A stretch of 64,000 bases of DNA from Woeseiaceae bacterium (GTDB lineage: Bacteria > Pseudomonadota > Gammaproteobacteria > Steroidobacterales > Woeseiaceae): positions 124,001-188,000 of the forward strand of contig JAJFKU010000063.1 of assembly GCA_021773035.1 (NCBI GenBank), given 5' to 3'. The notes beneath the pieces are model-generated. The model saw only the letters and a program-made list of their open reading frames with translations. It did not search any database and was not told the origin of the DNA. A program made the translations under genes and the position numbers. Positions 44,295-54,063 of this stretch are shown here, piece after piece. How positions within the stretch are numbered: the first letter of the stretch is position 1; the number at the start of each line of letters is the position of its first letter.

Positions 44295-45248
44295 ATGAGA
44301 TACGTGGGACCGCAGGAAGTGGCGGATGGGCTTCCTTACGGCGACCTGGTGGAAAGCCTGAGGCAGATTTACCAGGCCGATGGCCTGGCAGCCAGGCGCG
44401 ACCTGATCGATCTGAAAGAACTCGGTGGTGCGGACGGTACCTGCATGGCGTTTATGCCGGCGTGGGGGCCGGGCCATGATTTGACGGCCAAGATATTCAC
44501 ACTGTTTCCGAACAATCGGGAAGAAGGTCTCTCGACAGTCTACGCAACCGTTCTTGTGTTCGACTCCGCAAACGGTTCGCTCAAAGCGGTGGTCGACGGC
44601 ACGGAGATAACTCGGCGTCGGACGGTTTGTATGAGTGCATTGGCGGCCGACTATCTGGCTAGAAAAGACAGCAGGCACCTGCTGGTATGCGGCGCCGGTG
44701 CGTTGGCACTGCACGCTGTACTGGCTCACGCCGCGGTGCGTCCGATAGAGCGCGTGGAAATCTGGGCGAGGCGCGAAGAAGCGGCCGAGTCCGTGGTGCG
44801 ATCCCTGCGGGGGCAGTGCGGCGATCTCGAGCTCACGGTAGTCACAGATCTGCCGGAGGCCTGCCGGCGCGCCGACATCGTCACCTGCCTCACGAGTTCG
44901 GCAAAACCGATTGTGTTTGGAGACTGGATTACGCCGGGGACACATCTGGACTTCGTTGGCAGCCATGACCCCGGGAAGAGAGAGTGTGACGATGAAGTCG
45001 CCCGCATGTCGAACATATACGTCGATGTTATGGAGACAGCGATGTGCGAGGCTGGTGACATCCTGATCCCGTTGAAAGCCGGCGTTATTTCCGCGGCACA
45101 GATTATCGGCGATTTGAGCGACTTGACCCGTGGCACCGTTACCGGCAGGGCAGGCGTGGAGGAAATTACACTCTTCAAATCGACGGGTTCGTCCCTCGCC
45201 GATATGGCCGCAGCCGAACTCGCAGTCAGCAACACCGAGCCTGTGTAG
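44295..45248 (+). CDS. Ornithine cyclodeaminase/mu-crystallin family protein (candidate delta1-pyrroline-2-carboxylate reductase)
   Basis: LLVCGAGALALHAVLAHAAVRPIERVEIWARR; ADIVTCLTSSAKPIVFGDWITPGTHLDFVGSHDPGKRECDDE. Confidence 0.85.
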   Translation: MRYVGPQEVADGLPYGDLVESLRQIYQADGLAARRDLIDLKELGGADGTCMAFMPAWGPGHDLTAKIFTLFPNNREEGLSTVYATVLVFDSANGSLKAVVDGTEITRRRTVCMSALAADYLARKDSRHLLVCGAGALALHAVLAHAAVRPIERVEIWARREEAAESVVRSLRGQCGDLELTVVTDLPEACRRADIVTCLTSSAKPIVFGDWITPGTHLDFVGSHDPGKRECDDEVARMSNIYVDVMETAMCEAGDILIPLKAGVISAAQIIGDLSDLTRGTVTGRAGVEEITLFKSTGSSLADMAAAELAVSNTEPV

Positions 45249-45251
45249 TAC

Positions 45252-46523
45252 TCAAAACCGAGCTGGGGAAAATGCTGCCGCGTCGATATGAGTGGTTTGT
45301 TCCTGGACTATTTCCGCGATGAGCTTGCCGGTTCCGGCTGCGAGGCTGAGTCCCAGCATATTGTGCCCGGTGGCAAGATACGCATTCTCCAGTCGCGGAA
45401 CGCGGCCAATGATCGGCAGACTGTCCCAGGTCATGGGGCGCCAGCCATACCAGCTTTCCTGAACCTGCCCGGTGGCCGGTTCTACAAGGTATGGGTTCGC
45501 GGATTCCCGTAATTGGCGAATCCTCGCGTCCGGTATAGAAGTGTCGAAACCGGTGAACTCCATCATTGATCCCAGGCGATAACCATTTTCGAACGGCGTT
45601 ACGCCGACTCCGCGTTCCGGAAACAACATGGGATACCGCGGGCAGCTACGAGGACGTTCCAGTGTTATCGAGTAACCTTTGCCTGGTTCGATCGGGATGC
45701 GGCAGCCGAGCTGCGAGGACAGTTCGATACTCCACGCACCGGTCGCGAAAACGAATCTGCCCGCACGCATCATGCCCTTCGAGGTTTGTACACCGGTCAC
45801 TTGGCCGCGCCTGATTTCGACGGCATCGAGTTTGCAGTTCTCAACAAAAGCGACGCCGCGTTGCGCGAGCGACCGGGACCAGCAGGTGTTGACGAGTTCA
45901 GGGCGAGCAAACGCGTCGCCCTCATAATAAAAAGCGCCGGCCAGGTCGGGCCTGATAGCGGAATCGAAATCGGATAGTTCCTTACCCTCGACGCGCTGAG
46001 CCGCAACGCCGAATTCTTCTGTCAGCAAGCGATTCCTTTTCGCAAACTCCCGCATGCCGGAGTCGGTTTCCAGCACGTAGAGCAGGCCGGAATCCTGCCA
46101 CTCGAAATCATTGCCTTGTTCGCTGACAATCTGCCGATACTCGTTTATCGATGAATCCAGTATGGCTTTCAGGTGTACTGCCGCGCGCAGCATCTGGCTG
46201 CGGTTGCAGCGTCTCGCAAACTGCCACATCCAGTTGCAGAAGGCCGGGCTAAGCCTGGGTCTGACCCGAAACGGCGCACTCGGATCAAAAAAAGACCTGA
46301 GCGCAGTAGCGATAGCGCCGGGCTCGGTCAGTGGCAGTACATGGCTGGGGCAGATCAGCCCAAGGTTACTGCGCGAACAGGCGCTCGCAATGGAGGACCG
46401 GTCAATGACCGTTACATCGAATCCGGATTTCGCCAGATAGTGGGCGCAGCCGATACCGATGACGCCGGCGCCGATAACGAGAACGGACTCACTTCCGCCC
46501 GCTTGCCCCGAGTTTGCTTTCAC
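45252..46523 (-). CDS. FAD-dependent D-amino-acid dehydrogenase (DadA-like; candidate D-hydroxyproline dehydrogenase)
   Basis: VLVIGAGVIGIGCAHYLAKSGFDVTVIDR; SWYGWRPMTWDSLPIIGRVPRLENAYLATGHNMLGLSLAAGTG. Confidence 0.87.
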   Translation of the reverse strand: MKANSGQAGGSESVLVIGAGVIGIGCAHYLAKSGFDVTVIDRSSIASACSRSNLGLICPSHVLPLTEPGAIATALRSFFDPSAPFRVRPRLSPAFCNWMWQFARRCNRSQMLRAAVHLKAILDSSINEYRQIVSEQGNDFEWQDSGLLYVLETDSGMREFAKRNRLLTEEFGVAAQRVEGKELSDFDSAIRPDLAGAFYYEGDAFARPELVNTCWSRSLAQRGVAFVENCKLDAVEIRRGQVTGVQTSKGMMRAGRFVFATGAWSIELSSQLGCRIPIEPGKGYSITLERPRSCPRYPMLFPERGVGVTPFENGYRLGSMMEFTGFDTSIPDARIRQLRESANPYLVEPATGQVQESWYGWRPMTWDSLPIIGRVPRLENAYLATGHNMLGLSLAAGTGKLIAEIVQEQTTHIDAAAFSPARF

Positions 46524-46554
46524 GTGCTTGTCTGTTGCAGGATCGATGACTCTT

Positions 46555-48336
46555 CTACAGATCGTCGTAGAATCGCCACCGACTTTCGAAATCGCGCGTC
46601 AGCGGTTGCCCGATCAGTCTTGCTCGCACTAACTCTACAGGCATGCGGCCACCTTGCATGACGGCATCGTGAAATTCGCGAGCTGTCATACGCCCGGAGT
46701 CCACCAGTTCCCGGTACAGCGCGCGGAACTGCAGGCCGCCGGTCATATAGGCGAGCTGATAAAGCGGTACAGCGCTTGCCGTACGTCGCACCTCGGCTTC
46801 GGCGTTTGCCCGTTCGTGTCCGACGCGATCCACTAGAAAGTCGACGGCCTGTTGCGGAGACCAGTTTCCCAGCTGATAGTTTAGCGAGAAGATAATTCGT
46901 GCTGCACGATGCAAGCGCCAGAACAGCATGCCGATCTTGTCTGGATTGTTGCGTGGAAAGTCTGCCTCCCACAATTGCAACTCCCAGTACAGCGCCCAGC
47001 CTTCGCCCCAGAACGGGGTGCGCATCAACGCGCCGCGGTGTTGATTGAAGCGGCGGGTCATGAACTCCTGCATGTGATGACCCGGTACCAGTTCGTGATG
47101 GACTGTCGCGAAATTAAAGTGTGGCGTATTGCCGCGCATACTCATCAATTTGTCCCGATGAGCCATGCCGTCGGTGGGATAGGAGACGCGCGTTGTTTCG
47201 CCTCCTGTAAAAAACGGGCTGACGAGTTGGTCTTCAGGCGTCTGCATCATCAGGCGCCAGACCTCGCGCGATAAAGGCGGCATTGTGATGTAATCGAGAT
47301 CTTCGATAAAGCGTTCCGAATAATCGGCAATGTCGAAGATAACCCAGGGCTTTTCGCCCGGCTCAGGCGCAAGATTCTTGGTATGTTCCAGCGCGGCTTT
47401 CCAGTCGTCGCCAAAACCCATCTCGGCGGATACGATTCGAAACTGGTCTTCGATCCAGGCGAACTCTCTCTCTCCAATTTCGAGGAGTTCCCTGGCGCTG
47501 TAGGGGATCATCTCCACCGCGAGGTCCGCGCGTAGTCCGTCTTCCAGGACCGGGTCGCCGATGATGGGCGGCTTCTCGCCTGGCTCGATGCCGACGAGAT
47601 TCCTGTTGATGGCTGCTACATAGATGAGTAACGCTGTGTTCACCCGTGCATACGGTTCCCGCACCCAGAAGTTGAATGCAGGGTCGTATCCGTCGTAGAA
47701 GCTATTCCAGTCTGCCAGCACGGTGCGCAGGTGCTCCACCTGAGCCGCTGCGCGAGAAGCGACCGTCGATGATATGCCGTTGCGCCCGGAATTCTTTCTG
47801 TCTTGTTTCTCAAGCGCGGCCGTCAGCTCGCCGAGTTCATCGGCGATCGAGTCGAGCATCGCCGCAGCAGAGCGCGGGTCCGCGCGGTTCCGGTCATGGC
47901 GGTTTTCCTGCAACAATCTGATGCGGTCGCCAAAGGGAAGCAGCGGCTTGATCTGCTCCCCCCGGTCCTTCACCAGGCTCAGCACTTCCAGGTCATAGTC
48001 GATGCGGTTGCGCAGCGAAATATAGTCGATCTGGGCTTCGAAACTGAGGGCATCGAAATCCAGACTCTGCAGCTGTTGCCGCCAACCCTGGTGAAAATCC
48101 CACAGTCGCGCATGACGCACGGGTGAATACTGAACTTCGTAGCGACGCTCAATGGCTGCTTTGTCTTCGAGATAGCGATTGATCGCCACGCGCAGTTCAC
48201 TCTCGCTGCGGGCAAAAGCGACCAGCGATGCCAGTTGCGGCGGATCGTCGCCCCAGCCCTCGGGTAGAATGACATCGTCGTTCTGTGCCAGCAGGCCGAA
48301 CGGGATGAGTAGTAGCAGAAGGCAGATCTTGTTCAT
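46555..48336 (-). CDS. DUF885 family exported (metallo)peptidase-like protein
   Basis: Signal peptide MNKICLLLLLIPFGLLAQ; HELVPGHHMQEF; PFWGEGWALYWE. Confidence 0.85.
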   Translation of the reverse strand: MNKICLLLLLIPFGLLAQNDDVILPEGWGDDPPQLASLVAFARSESELRVAINRYLEDKAAIERRYEVQYSPVRHARLWDFHQGWRQQLQSLDFDALSFEAQIDYISLRNRIDYDLEVLSLVKDRGEQIKPLLPFGDRIRLLQENRHDRNRADPRSAAAMLDSIADELGELTAALEKQDRKNSGRNGISSTVASRAAAQVEHLRTVLADWNSFYDGYDPAFNFWVREPYARVNTALLIYVAAINRNLVGIEPGEKPPIIGDPVLEDGLRADLAVEMIPYSARELLEIGEREFAWIEDQFRIVSAEMGFGDDWKAALEHTKNLAPEPGEKPWVIFDIADYSERFIEDLDYITMPPLSREVWRLMMQTPEDQLVSPFFTGGETTRVSYPTDGMAHRDKLMSMRGNTPHFNFATVHHELVPGHHMQEFMTRRFNQHRGALMRTPFWGEGWALYWELQLWEADFPRNNPDKIGMLFWRLHRAARIIFSLNYQLGNWSPQQAVDFLVDRVGHERANAEAEVRRTASAVPLYQLAYMTGGLQFRALYRELVDSGRMTAREFHDAVMQGGRMPVELVRARLIGQPLTRDFESRWRFYDDL

Positions 48337-48367
48337 CGGTGATTCACCTCGTAGCAGGAGCTTGTAA

Positions 48368-48387
48368 GATAATAATATATAATATAT
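48368..48387 (-). promoter_or_regulatory. Candidate GntR operator, site 1
   Basis: Reverse complement reads ATATATTATATATTATTATC; divergent promoter region between the DUF885 and amidohydrolase genes. Confidence 0.65.
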
Positions 48388-48469
48388 CGTTTGCGGTGCT
48401 AGTGCTACCCTAACCCAAAGTTCACGTTGAGATGCAAAACTGACCAAAAAAACGATACACCGGCTGGAT

Positions 48470-49942
48470 TTGTTCACTGGCGGGCTTATTGCGGCACTGT
48501 TCTTCTGTGCGCTGCCGCAAGCAGCGTTTGCGCAAGATGTTGTTGCAATCACTGATGTCGTAGTGATTGATGGCACCGGCGGTCCTCCCAGACCCGGTAT
48601 GACCGTAGTGGTCGAGGGCGGCAACATATCGGGTATCGAATCCAGCAATAGTGCAGCCGTCCCCGCCACTGCCGTTGTGATTAACGGTGCCGGCAAGTAT
48701 TTGCTGCCCGGCTTTATTGACAGCAACGTTCACGCCTCGATTTACGGTAATTCCCGGCGTCGCGAAACGGTCGTCAAATACGGCGAACGCAACGCCGACC
48801 TCGTGCTGGAATTCGTACAGCGCCAACTCATGTACGGCGTAACGACCGTACGCGATAGTTACGGTGCCCTGGTACCGCTTAAGGAGGTGCGCGATCGCAT
48901 CGAACGCGGCGAGGCTATCGGCAGCAGGATGCTCGTCGCCGGAAACATCGTTGGCTGGGGCGGGCCGTTTTCCATGACCTTTTCGCTGATGGCAGAGGCG
49001 GACCTGACACTTTTTCAGGCGAAGTGGAATGATTGGATCGCCCAGGGTGTGGGCGAAGAGATGATGGACATGGGGCCGGAGGAAGCAAGAGTGGCGATTA
49101 ACCGCTACCTGGAAAAAGGGCCCGACTTCATCAAATACGGGGGAACCAGCCACTTTCGCGTACCGTCACTGATCGGTTTCTCGCCGCGCGTACAGAAGCT
49201 GATTGTCGAGGAAACGCATAAACGTGGCCGTATCGCCGAGACGCATTCGACCAGCCCCGAGGCTCTGCGGATGTCGGTAGAGGCCGGCATCGATCTTATT
49301 CAACACCCGGAAATCCTGAGCCGGGAATATCCGGATGAGCTGATCGAGCTGATCGAGCTGATCGTTGCACGAGACGTCCTGTGTGCAATGCGTTCCAATA
49401 CTCTGACGGGAAAACCGTGGCAAGCGCATCTATTGCAGAAGAAAGCGGCGGAAGAGGCGTTGCGTGACGCGCCGCATGCCAGGACTTCAGCTGAACGCAG
49501 GCAACGCGAAAACCGCCTGAACCTTCACTATGAAATTCAGCGTCGAAACGCCGAACGGCTTATTCGAGCCGGATGCCGGGTGACGATAGCAACCGATAAC
49601 TATCAGGGCCGAGCGCCCGAGTTCAGGAAGACTGCGAAGCCGGAAGATCAGGAAGCGGGAATCGGCAGCATTCTCGCCATTGAAGGCCTGGTCGAACTGG
49701 GCATGACCGAGATGCAGGCGATCGTTGCGGCGACACGAAACGGGGCGATTGCGGCCGGCATGCTCGAGTCGATTGGCACTATCGAAGTTGGAAAAGCGGC
49801 CGACCTGATTTTGCTACACGAAAATCCAGTCGAGAACATTCGCAACATCAGGAGCCTCGCGCAGGTCATCGCGCGCGGTCGGATCATTGATCTCGGTGCA
49901 CTGCCCGAGAGCAGGCTTTTTTACTCGGGATCGAGAAAATGA
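48470..49942 (+). CDS. Exported amidohydrolase-family protein (imidazolonepropionase-like)
   Basis: Signal peptide; VVVIDGTGGPPRPGMTVVVEGGNISGI; LPGFIDSNVHA; GIDLIQHPEIL; GKAADLILL. Start TTG uncertain. Confidence 0.85.
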   Translation: MFTGGLIAALFFCALPQAAFAQDVVAITDVVVIDGTGGPPRPGMTVVVEGGNISGIESSNSAAVPATAVVINGAGKYLLPGFIDSNVHASIYGNSRRRETVVKYGERNADLVLEFVQRQLMYGVTTVRDSYGALVPLKEVRDRIERGEAIGSRMLVAGNIVGWGGPFSMTFSLMAEADLTLFQAKWNDWIAQGVGEEMMDMGPEEARVAINRYLEKGPDFIKYGGTSHFRVPSLIGFSPRVQKLIVEETHKRGRIAETHSTSPEALRMSVEAGIDLIQHPEILSREYPDELIELIELIVARDVLCAMRSNTLTGKPWQAHLLQKKAAEEALRDAPHARTSAERRQRENRLNLHYEIQRRNAERLIRAGCRVTIATDNYQGRAPEFRKTAKPEDQEAGIGSILAIEGLVELGMTEMQAIVAATRNGAIAAGMLESIGTIEVGKAADLILLHENPVENIRNIRSLAQVIARGRIIDLGALPESRLFYSGSRK

Positions 49943-51327
49943 CGGTAGCCGTAAGTGGCAACACTCAGGAAAACTGGTCTTCAAGGTGGACATTTCTCAT
50001 GGCGTCGGTTGGCTTCGCTGTCGGCCTGGGCAACATATGGCGATTCCCATACGTGGTCGGCGAGAACGGCGGTAGTGCATTCGTCCTCATATACCTGCTG
50101 TTCGCGTTCGGTATCGGAGTGCCTTTAGTGATGTCCGAGTGGACCATCGGCAGGCGCGGTTCGGGCGCTGCTTCGGCATCCGGAAGCGTAAGAGAAGTCG
50201 CCAGGCAATCCGGCGTATCGATCGCCTGGGGCAATGTTGGCAGCATCGCCGTATTAGCGGTATTCATGCTGATGTTGTTCTACACGGTCGTTGCCGGCTG
50301 GACGATGGATTACCTGGTGCGAGCCGCCAGCGGAGCGTTCCAGGGAATAACTGCCGAGCGCTCGGCAGCGATGTTTGACAGCCTGATGGCGAGCCCGCTG
50401 CGCCTTGGGTTCTGGCACACGGTTGTTGTGTTGTTGACGGTGTACATAAATTCTCGTGGCCTCAAGGCAGGAATCGAGAAGGCCGTAAATGTATTGATGC
50501 CGGCGCTGTTCGTGTCACTTCTGCTGATGGTTGCCTATGCCGGGTTTGTCGGTGATATCGGAGCTGCGGTCGAGTTCTTGTTGACGCCGGATTTCAGCCG
50601 CGTTACAGCGAATACGATGCTGATGGCTTTGGGGCAGGCGTTCTTCTCGATAGGTATCGCAATGGCGGTCATGATTACCTATGGCTCGTATCTCGACAGG
50701 CAGATGTCGATACCGCGGAATGCGTTTATTGTCGTGAGTGCAGATACACTGGTTGCGCTACTGGCCGGATTTGCAATCTTCCCGTTGGTGTTCGCGCATC
50801 AACTGGCACCGGATTCCGGTACCGGTCTTGTGTTTCAGACCTTACCCATAGCCTTCGGAGAGCTTCCCGGCGGACAGATTTTCAGCAGTATATTTTTTCT
50901 GCTCCTGATAGCTGCCGCCGTTACATCCTGCATCGGCAATTTTGCGCCGGTTGTGGCATGGACCGAAGAACGATTCTCCATAAGCCATGCCCGGGCTGCA
51001 TGTGTAGCAGGGTTTCTTATGTGGTTTCTGGGTTTGGGAGCCGTGTTTTCCTTCAACCTGTTAGCCGATTTTCACCCCTTGTCGTTCATCGATCGTTTCC
51101 AGGGGATGACGATTTACGACAGTCTCGACTATGTGATGTCGAATGTGTTGTTGCCTGTTGGTGCGTTTCTGACATCGATATTTGTCGGTTGGTTCGCCTC
51201 CAATGACGCTATCAGGGAAGAGATGGGTTTAGCAGACGGGCTGGCCTATAAGCTATGGCGTATCCTGATTCGATACATCGTCCCGGTTGCGGTGGCAATC
51301 ATATTCATCGCAAACTTCGTTGGCTGA
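49939..51327 (+). CDS. Neurotransmitter:sodium symporter (SNF/NSS) family transporter
   Basis: WTFLMASVGFAVGLGNIWRFPYVVGENGGSAFVLIYLLFAFGIGVPLVMSEWTIGRRG; ATG overlaps upstream stop. Confidence 0.95.
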   Translation: MTVAVSGNTQENWSSRWTFLMASVGFAVGLGNIWRFPYVVGENGGSAFVLIYLLFAFGIGVPLVMSEWTIGRRGSGAASASGSVREVARQSGVSIAWGNVGSIAVLAVFMLMLFYTVVAGWTMDYLVRAASGAFQGITAERSAAMFDSLMASPLRLGFWHTVVVLLTVYINSRGLKAGIEKAVNVLMPALFVSLLLMVAYAGFVGDIGAAVEFLLTPDFSRVTANTMLMALGQAFFSIGIAMAVMITYGSYLDRQMSIPRNAFIVVSADTLVALLAGFAIFPLVFAHQLAPDSGTGLVFQTLPIAFGELPGGQIFSSIFFLLLIAAAVTSCIGNFAPVVAWTEERFSISHARAACVAGFLMWFLGLGAVFSFNLLADFHPLSFIDRFQGMTIYDSLDYVMSNVLLPVGAFLTSIFVGWFASNDAIREEMGLADGLAYKLWRILIRYIVPVAVAIIFIANFVG

Positions 51328-51354
51328 GGCGGCGGTGCAGGAAGCAGGTGGGGT

Positions 51355-52458
51355 ATGAAAATTACTGAAATCCGGGTCTACCAGATTGATCTTCCGCTGC
51401 TCGAAGGTCGCTATACCTGGTCGGACGGAAGACATGTCGACGTTTTCGATAGCACCGTAGTGGAAGTCGTTACCGACTCGGAATTTCTCGGCTACGGGGA
51501 AGTGTGTCCCCTCGGTTCGTTTTATCTGCCGGCGTTCGCTGCCGGCGCCAGAGCGGGAATCGGCGAACTCGCACAGTACCTGATCGGTCAGGATCCGACT
51601 GCGCTCGGGCCGCTCAATGTCGCTATGGATACAGCGCTTCTCGGTCACCCGTACGTCAAGTCAGCGATAGACATGGCCTGCTGGGACCTGCTTGGCAAGT
51701 CCTGCGGCAAACCGGTTTGCGAACTGCTGGGAGGCCGGCACGGAGAAAGCATTGAATTGTATCGAGCCATCAGTCAGCGCCCGGCCGAAGAGATGGCTGA
51801 GAACGTTGCGCAATATCGAGATGAGGGATATCGCAAGTTCCAGTTGAAGGTCGGCGGTGAGCCGTTGGCGGATATTGAACGCATCCGTGCTGCCTCCCAG
51901 GTACTGCAATCGGGTGAGACGCTTGTTGCAGATGCCAATACCGGTTGGCGGGCGGATGATGCGGCGAGGGTCGTCAATGCCGTCGCCGATGTGGATGTCT
52001 ACATCGAGCAACCCTGCCAGTCCTACGAGCATTGCCTGGTAACTCGCCGACGTACACGCCTGCCGTTTATTCTGGACGAATGCGTCGATGGTGTCGATGC
52101 GCTGTTGCGGGCGTATCGGGACAACGCAATGGATGCCATCAATCTGAAAATCTCGAAGGTCGGAGGTCTGAGCAAGGCCCGCGTGGTGCGCGATCTGTGT
52201 GTCGCACTGCAGCTGCCGATGACTATTGAGGACAGCTGGGGAGGTGACATCACTACGGCCGCCATAGCGCACCTCGCCCATTCAACACCAGAGCGATTCA
52301 GGTTTTCATCGACGGATTTTAATAGCTACGTGACGGTACGTAACGCGTCCGGCGCCCCTCTGAGGCAGAACGGGTGCATGATCGCCGGTCATACGCCCGG
52401 ACTTGGTATTGCTCCGGATTTCGATAGCCTCGGATCACCGGTCGCCCGGTATCGATAG
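51355..52458 (+). CDS. Enolase-superfamily (mandelate racemase/muconate lactonizing) enzyme; candidate hydroxyproline(-betaine) epimerase or cis-3-hydroxyproline dehydratase
   Basis: [16 protein letters not shown] (KxK-like), [30 protein letters not shown] metal/catalytic motifs. Confidence 0.88.
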   Translation: MKITEIRVYQIDLPLLEGRYTWSDGRHVDVFDSTVVEVVTDSEFLGYGEVCPLGSFYLPAFAAGARAGIGELAQYLIGQDPTALGPLNVAMDTALLGHPYVKSAIDMACWDLLGKSCGKPVCELLGGRHGESIELYRAISQRPAEEMAENVAQYRDEGYRKFQLKVGGEPLADIERIRAASQVLQSGETLVADANTGWRADDAARVVNAVADVDVYIEQPCQSYEHCLVTRRRTRLPFILDECVDGVDALLRAYRDNAMDAINLKISKVGGLSKARVVRDLCVALQLPMTIEDSWGGDITTAAIAHLAHSTPERFRFSSTDFNSYVTVRNASGAPLRQNGCMIAGHTPGLGIAPDFDSLGSPVARYR

Positions 52459-52475
52459 CAGGAAGGACAACAACA

Positions 52476-53753
52476 ATGAATATATCGAAAAGAGACTTTC
52501 TTCGCGGCGCGGGTGCCGCCGGCGCAGGTGCCCTCGTTGTGCTCGGCGGTTGTCAGCGGCAAGAACCTGAAGCGAGCAAGGAGGACGGTGCGTTCGCTCA
52601 CCTGCAGTCGATGCTTGAGGGTGTGGAGCCAGTAACAGTTGTCGAAAGAATGGCACGAATTGAAAAAGCGCAGCGGCTCATGTCTGAAAACGGCATCGAT
52701 GCAATGTATCTGGACGCAGGTACAAGCATGGAATACTTTACCGGCGTTCGCTGGGGGCGGAGCGAAAGGATGCTGGCGGTTGTTATACCGGCGGATGGCG
52801 AGCTGAAGTATGTCAGTCCGGGCTTTGAGGAGGCGCGGCTGCGCGAACTCATCACCATCGGGTCGGATGTACGGGTCTGGCAGGAGCATGAAAGCCCGTA
52901 CAAACGCGTTGCAGAAATACTGGACGATGTCGACGCTGGAACCGGCACCGTGGCAATGGAGGAACGAGTTCGCTTCTTTCTTTTCGACGGAATACGCAAG
53001 CAAAGGCCGCAGGCCGAGTACGTGAGCGCCGACCCGGTTACGATTCCCTGTCGTATTTACAAGTCTCCCGACGAAATTCGTCTCATGCAGAGAGCGTCGG
53101 ATATCACGATCGAGTGCTATAAGGCCTGCATCCCGCGGCTGGAAGCCGGCATGACACCACAGGACTTCACCGACCTGAGCGCGCAGGCGATGATCCGCCT
53201 CGGGGCGCGGGGCGGGTCCTTATGGTGTTCGTTCGGCGAGGCGACGGCTTACCCGCACGGGAGTAGTGAGCCTCAGTATCTTAAAGAGGGCGACATGGTA
53301 TTGATGGATGGTGGTTGCGGCGTGCACGGCTATCGCGCTGACATCAGCCGGACTACTGTATTTGGAGAGCCGACCGCGAGGCAAACCGAGATCTGGAATC
53401 TTGAGAAAGCAGCTCAACGTGCAGGTTACGAAGCGGCCCAGTTAGGTGCGCCCTGCGAGAACGTGGACATCGCCGCCAGGCAGGTACTTCTCGATGCGGG
53501 TTTCGGGCCTGGGTACGAGGTACCGGGACTACCGCATCGTACCGGCCATGGTATCGGCATGGACGGTCATGAGTGGGGCAATATGGTATTGGCCAACAAG
53601 CTCCCGCTGGATGTCGGCATGTGCTTTAGTGTTGAACCGATGATCGCAATTTACGGTGAGTTCGGCGTCCGTCTGGAAGACTGTGTACACATCACCGAGG
53701 ACGGGCCTGAATGGTTTAGTCAGCCGAGCGCGGCGGTCGACAGGCCCGTGTGA
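52476..53753 (+). CDS. M24 family metallopeptidase, exported (Tat/lipobox-like N-terminus)
   Basis: [76 protein letters not shown]. Confidence 0.9.
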   Translation: MNISKRDFLRGAGAAGAGALVVLGGCQRQEPEASKEDGAFAHLQSMLEGVEPVTVVERMARIEKAQRLMSENGIDAMYLDAGTSMEYFTGVRWGRSERMLAVVIPADGELKYVSPGFEEARLRELITIGSDVRVWQEHESPYKRVAEILDDVDAGTGTVAMEERVRFFLFDGIRKQRPQAEYVSADPVTIPCRIYKSPDEIRLMQRASDITIECYKACIPRLEAGMTPQDFTDLSAQAMIRLGARGGSLWCSFGEATAYPHGSSEPQYLKEGDMVLMDGGCGVHGYRADISRTTVFGEPTARQTEIWNLEKAAQRAGYEAAQLGAPCENVDIAARQVLLDAGFGPGYEVPGLPHRTGHGIGMDGHEWGNMVLANKLPLDVGMCFSVEPMIAIYGEFGVRLEDCVHITEDGPEWFSQPSAAVDRPV

Positions 53754-54063
53754 GCCCGCAGCTCTGCCTTTGAAACTTCACCGCCGGTGTCTCGCGGCAA
53801 TCGATCCATGACATTGATCCTGTGTGCCTGCCCCGGCCTGTCGAGTCCGGTGTTTACCCATGCTCTTGTGTCCTCTGCGTTAAAGTCGACAGGGCCCCAT
53901 ATCTCCACGAAGGCGAGCAGAACTTTGCTCGACTGTTTCCCGGGCACCGCTATCGCGGCCGCTGCGATGATATCGGGATGTTTAAGAAGAGCCTTCTCAA
54001 GCTCGACTGCAAGAGCCTCGATTTCATCGGATATGCTGATGTCTTTTCCTTGCCCTGTCAGCT
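53720..54063 (-). pseudogene. Orphan C-terminal domain of an AMP-forming acyl-CoA synthetase/ligase
   Basis: GQGKDISISDEIEALAVELEKALLKHPDIIAAAAIAVPGKQSSKVLLAFVEIWGPVDF...INVMDRLPRDTGGEVSKAEL; catalytic N-terminal domain absent. Confidence 0.6.

Noticed and set aside
49335-49365. Short tandem repeat ctgatcgag x3 in the amidohydrolase gene
   Set aside because: Coding micro-repeat (LIELIELI) with no sign of wider repeat structure.
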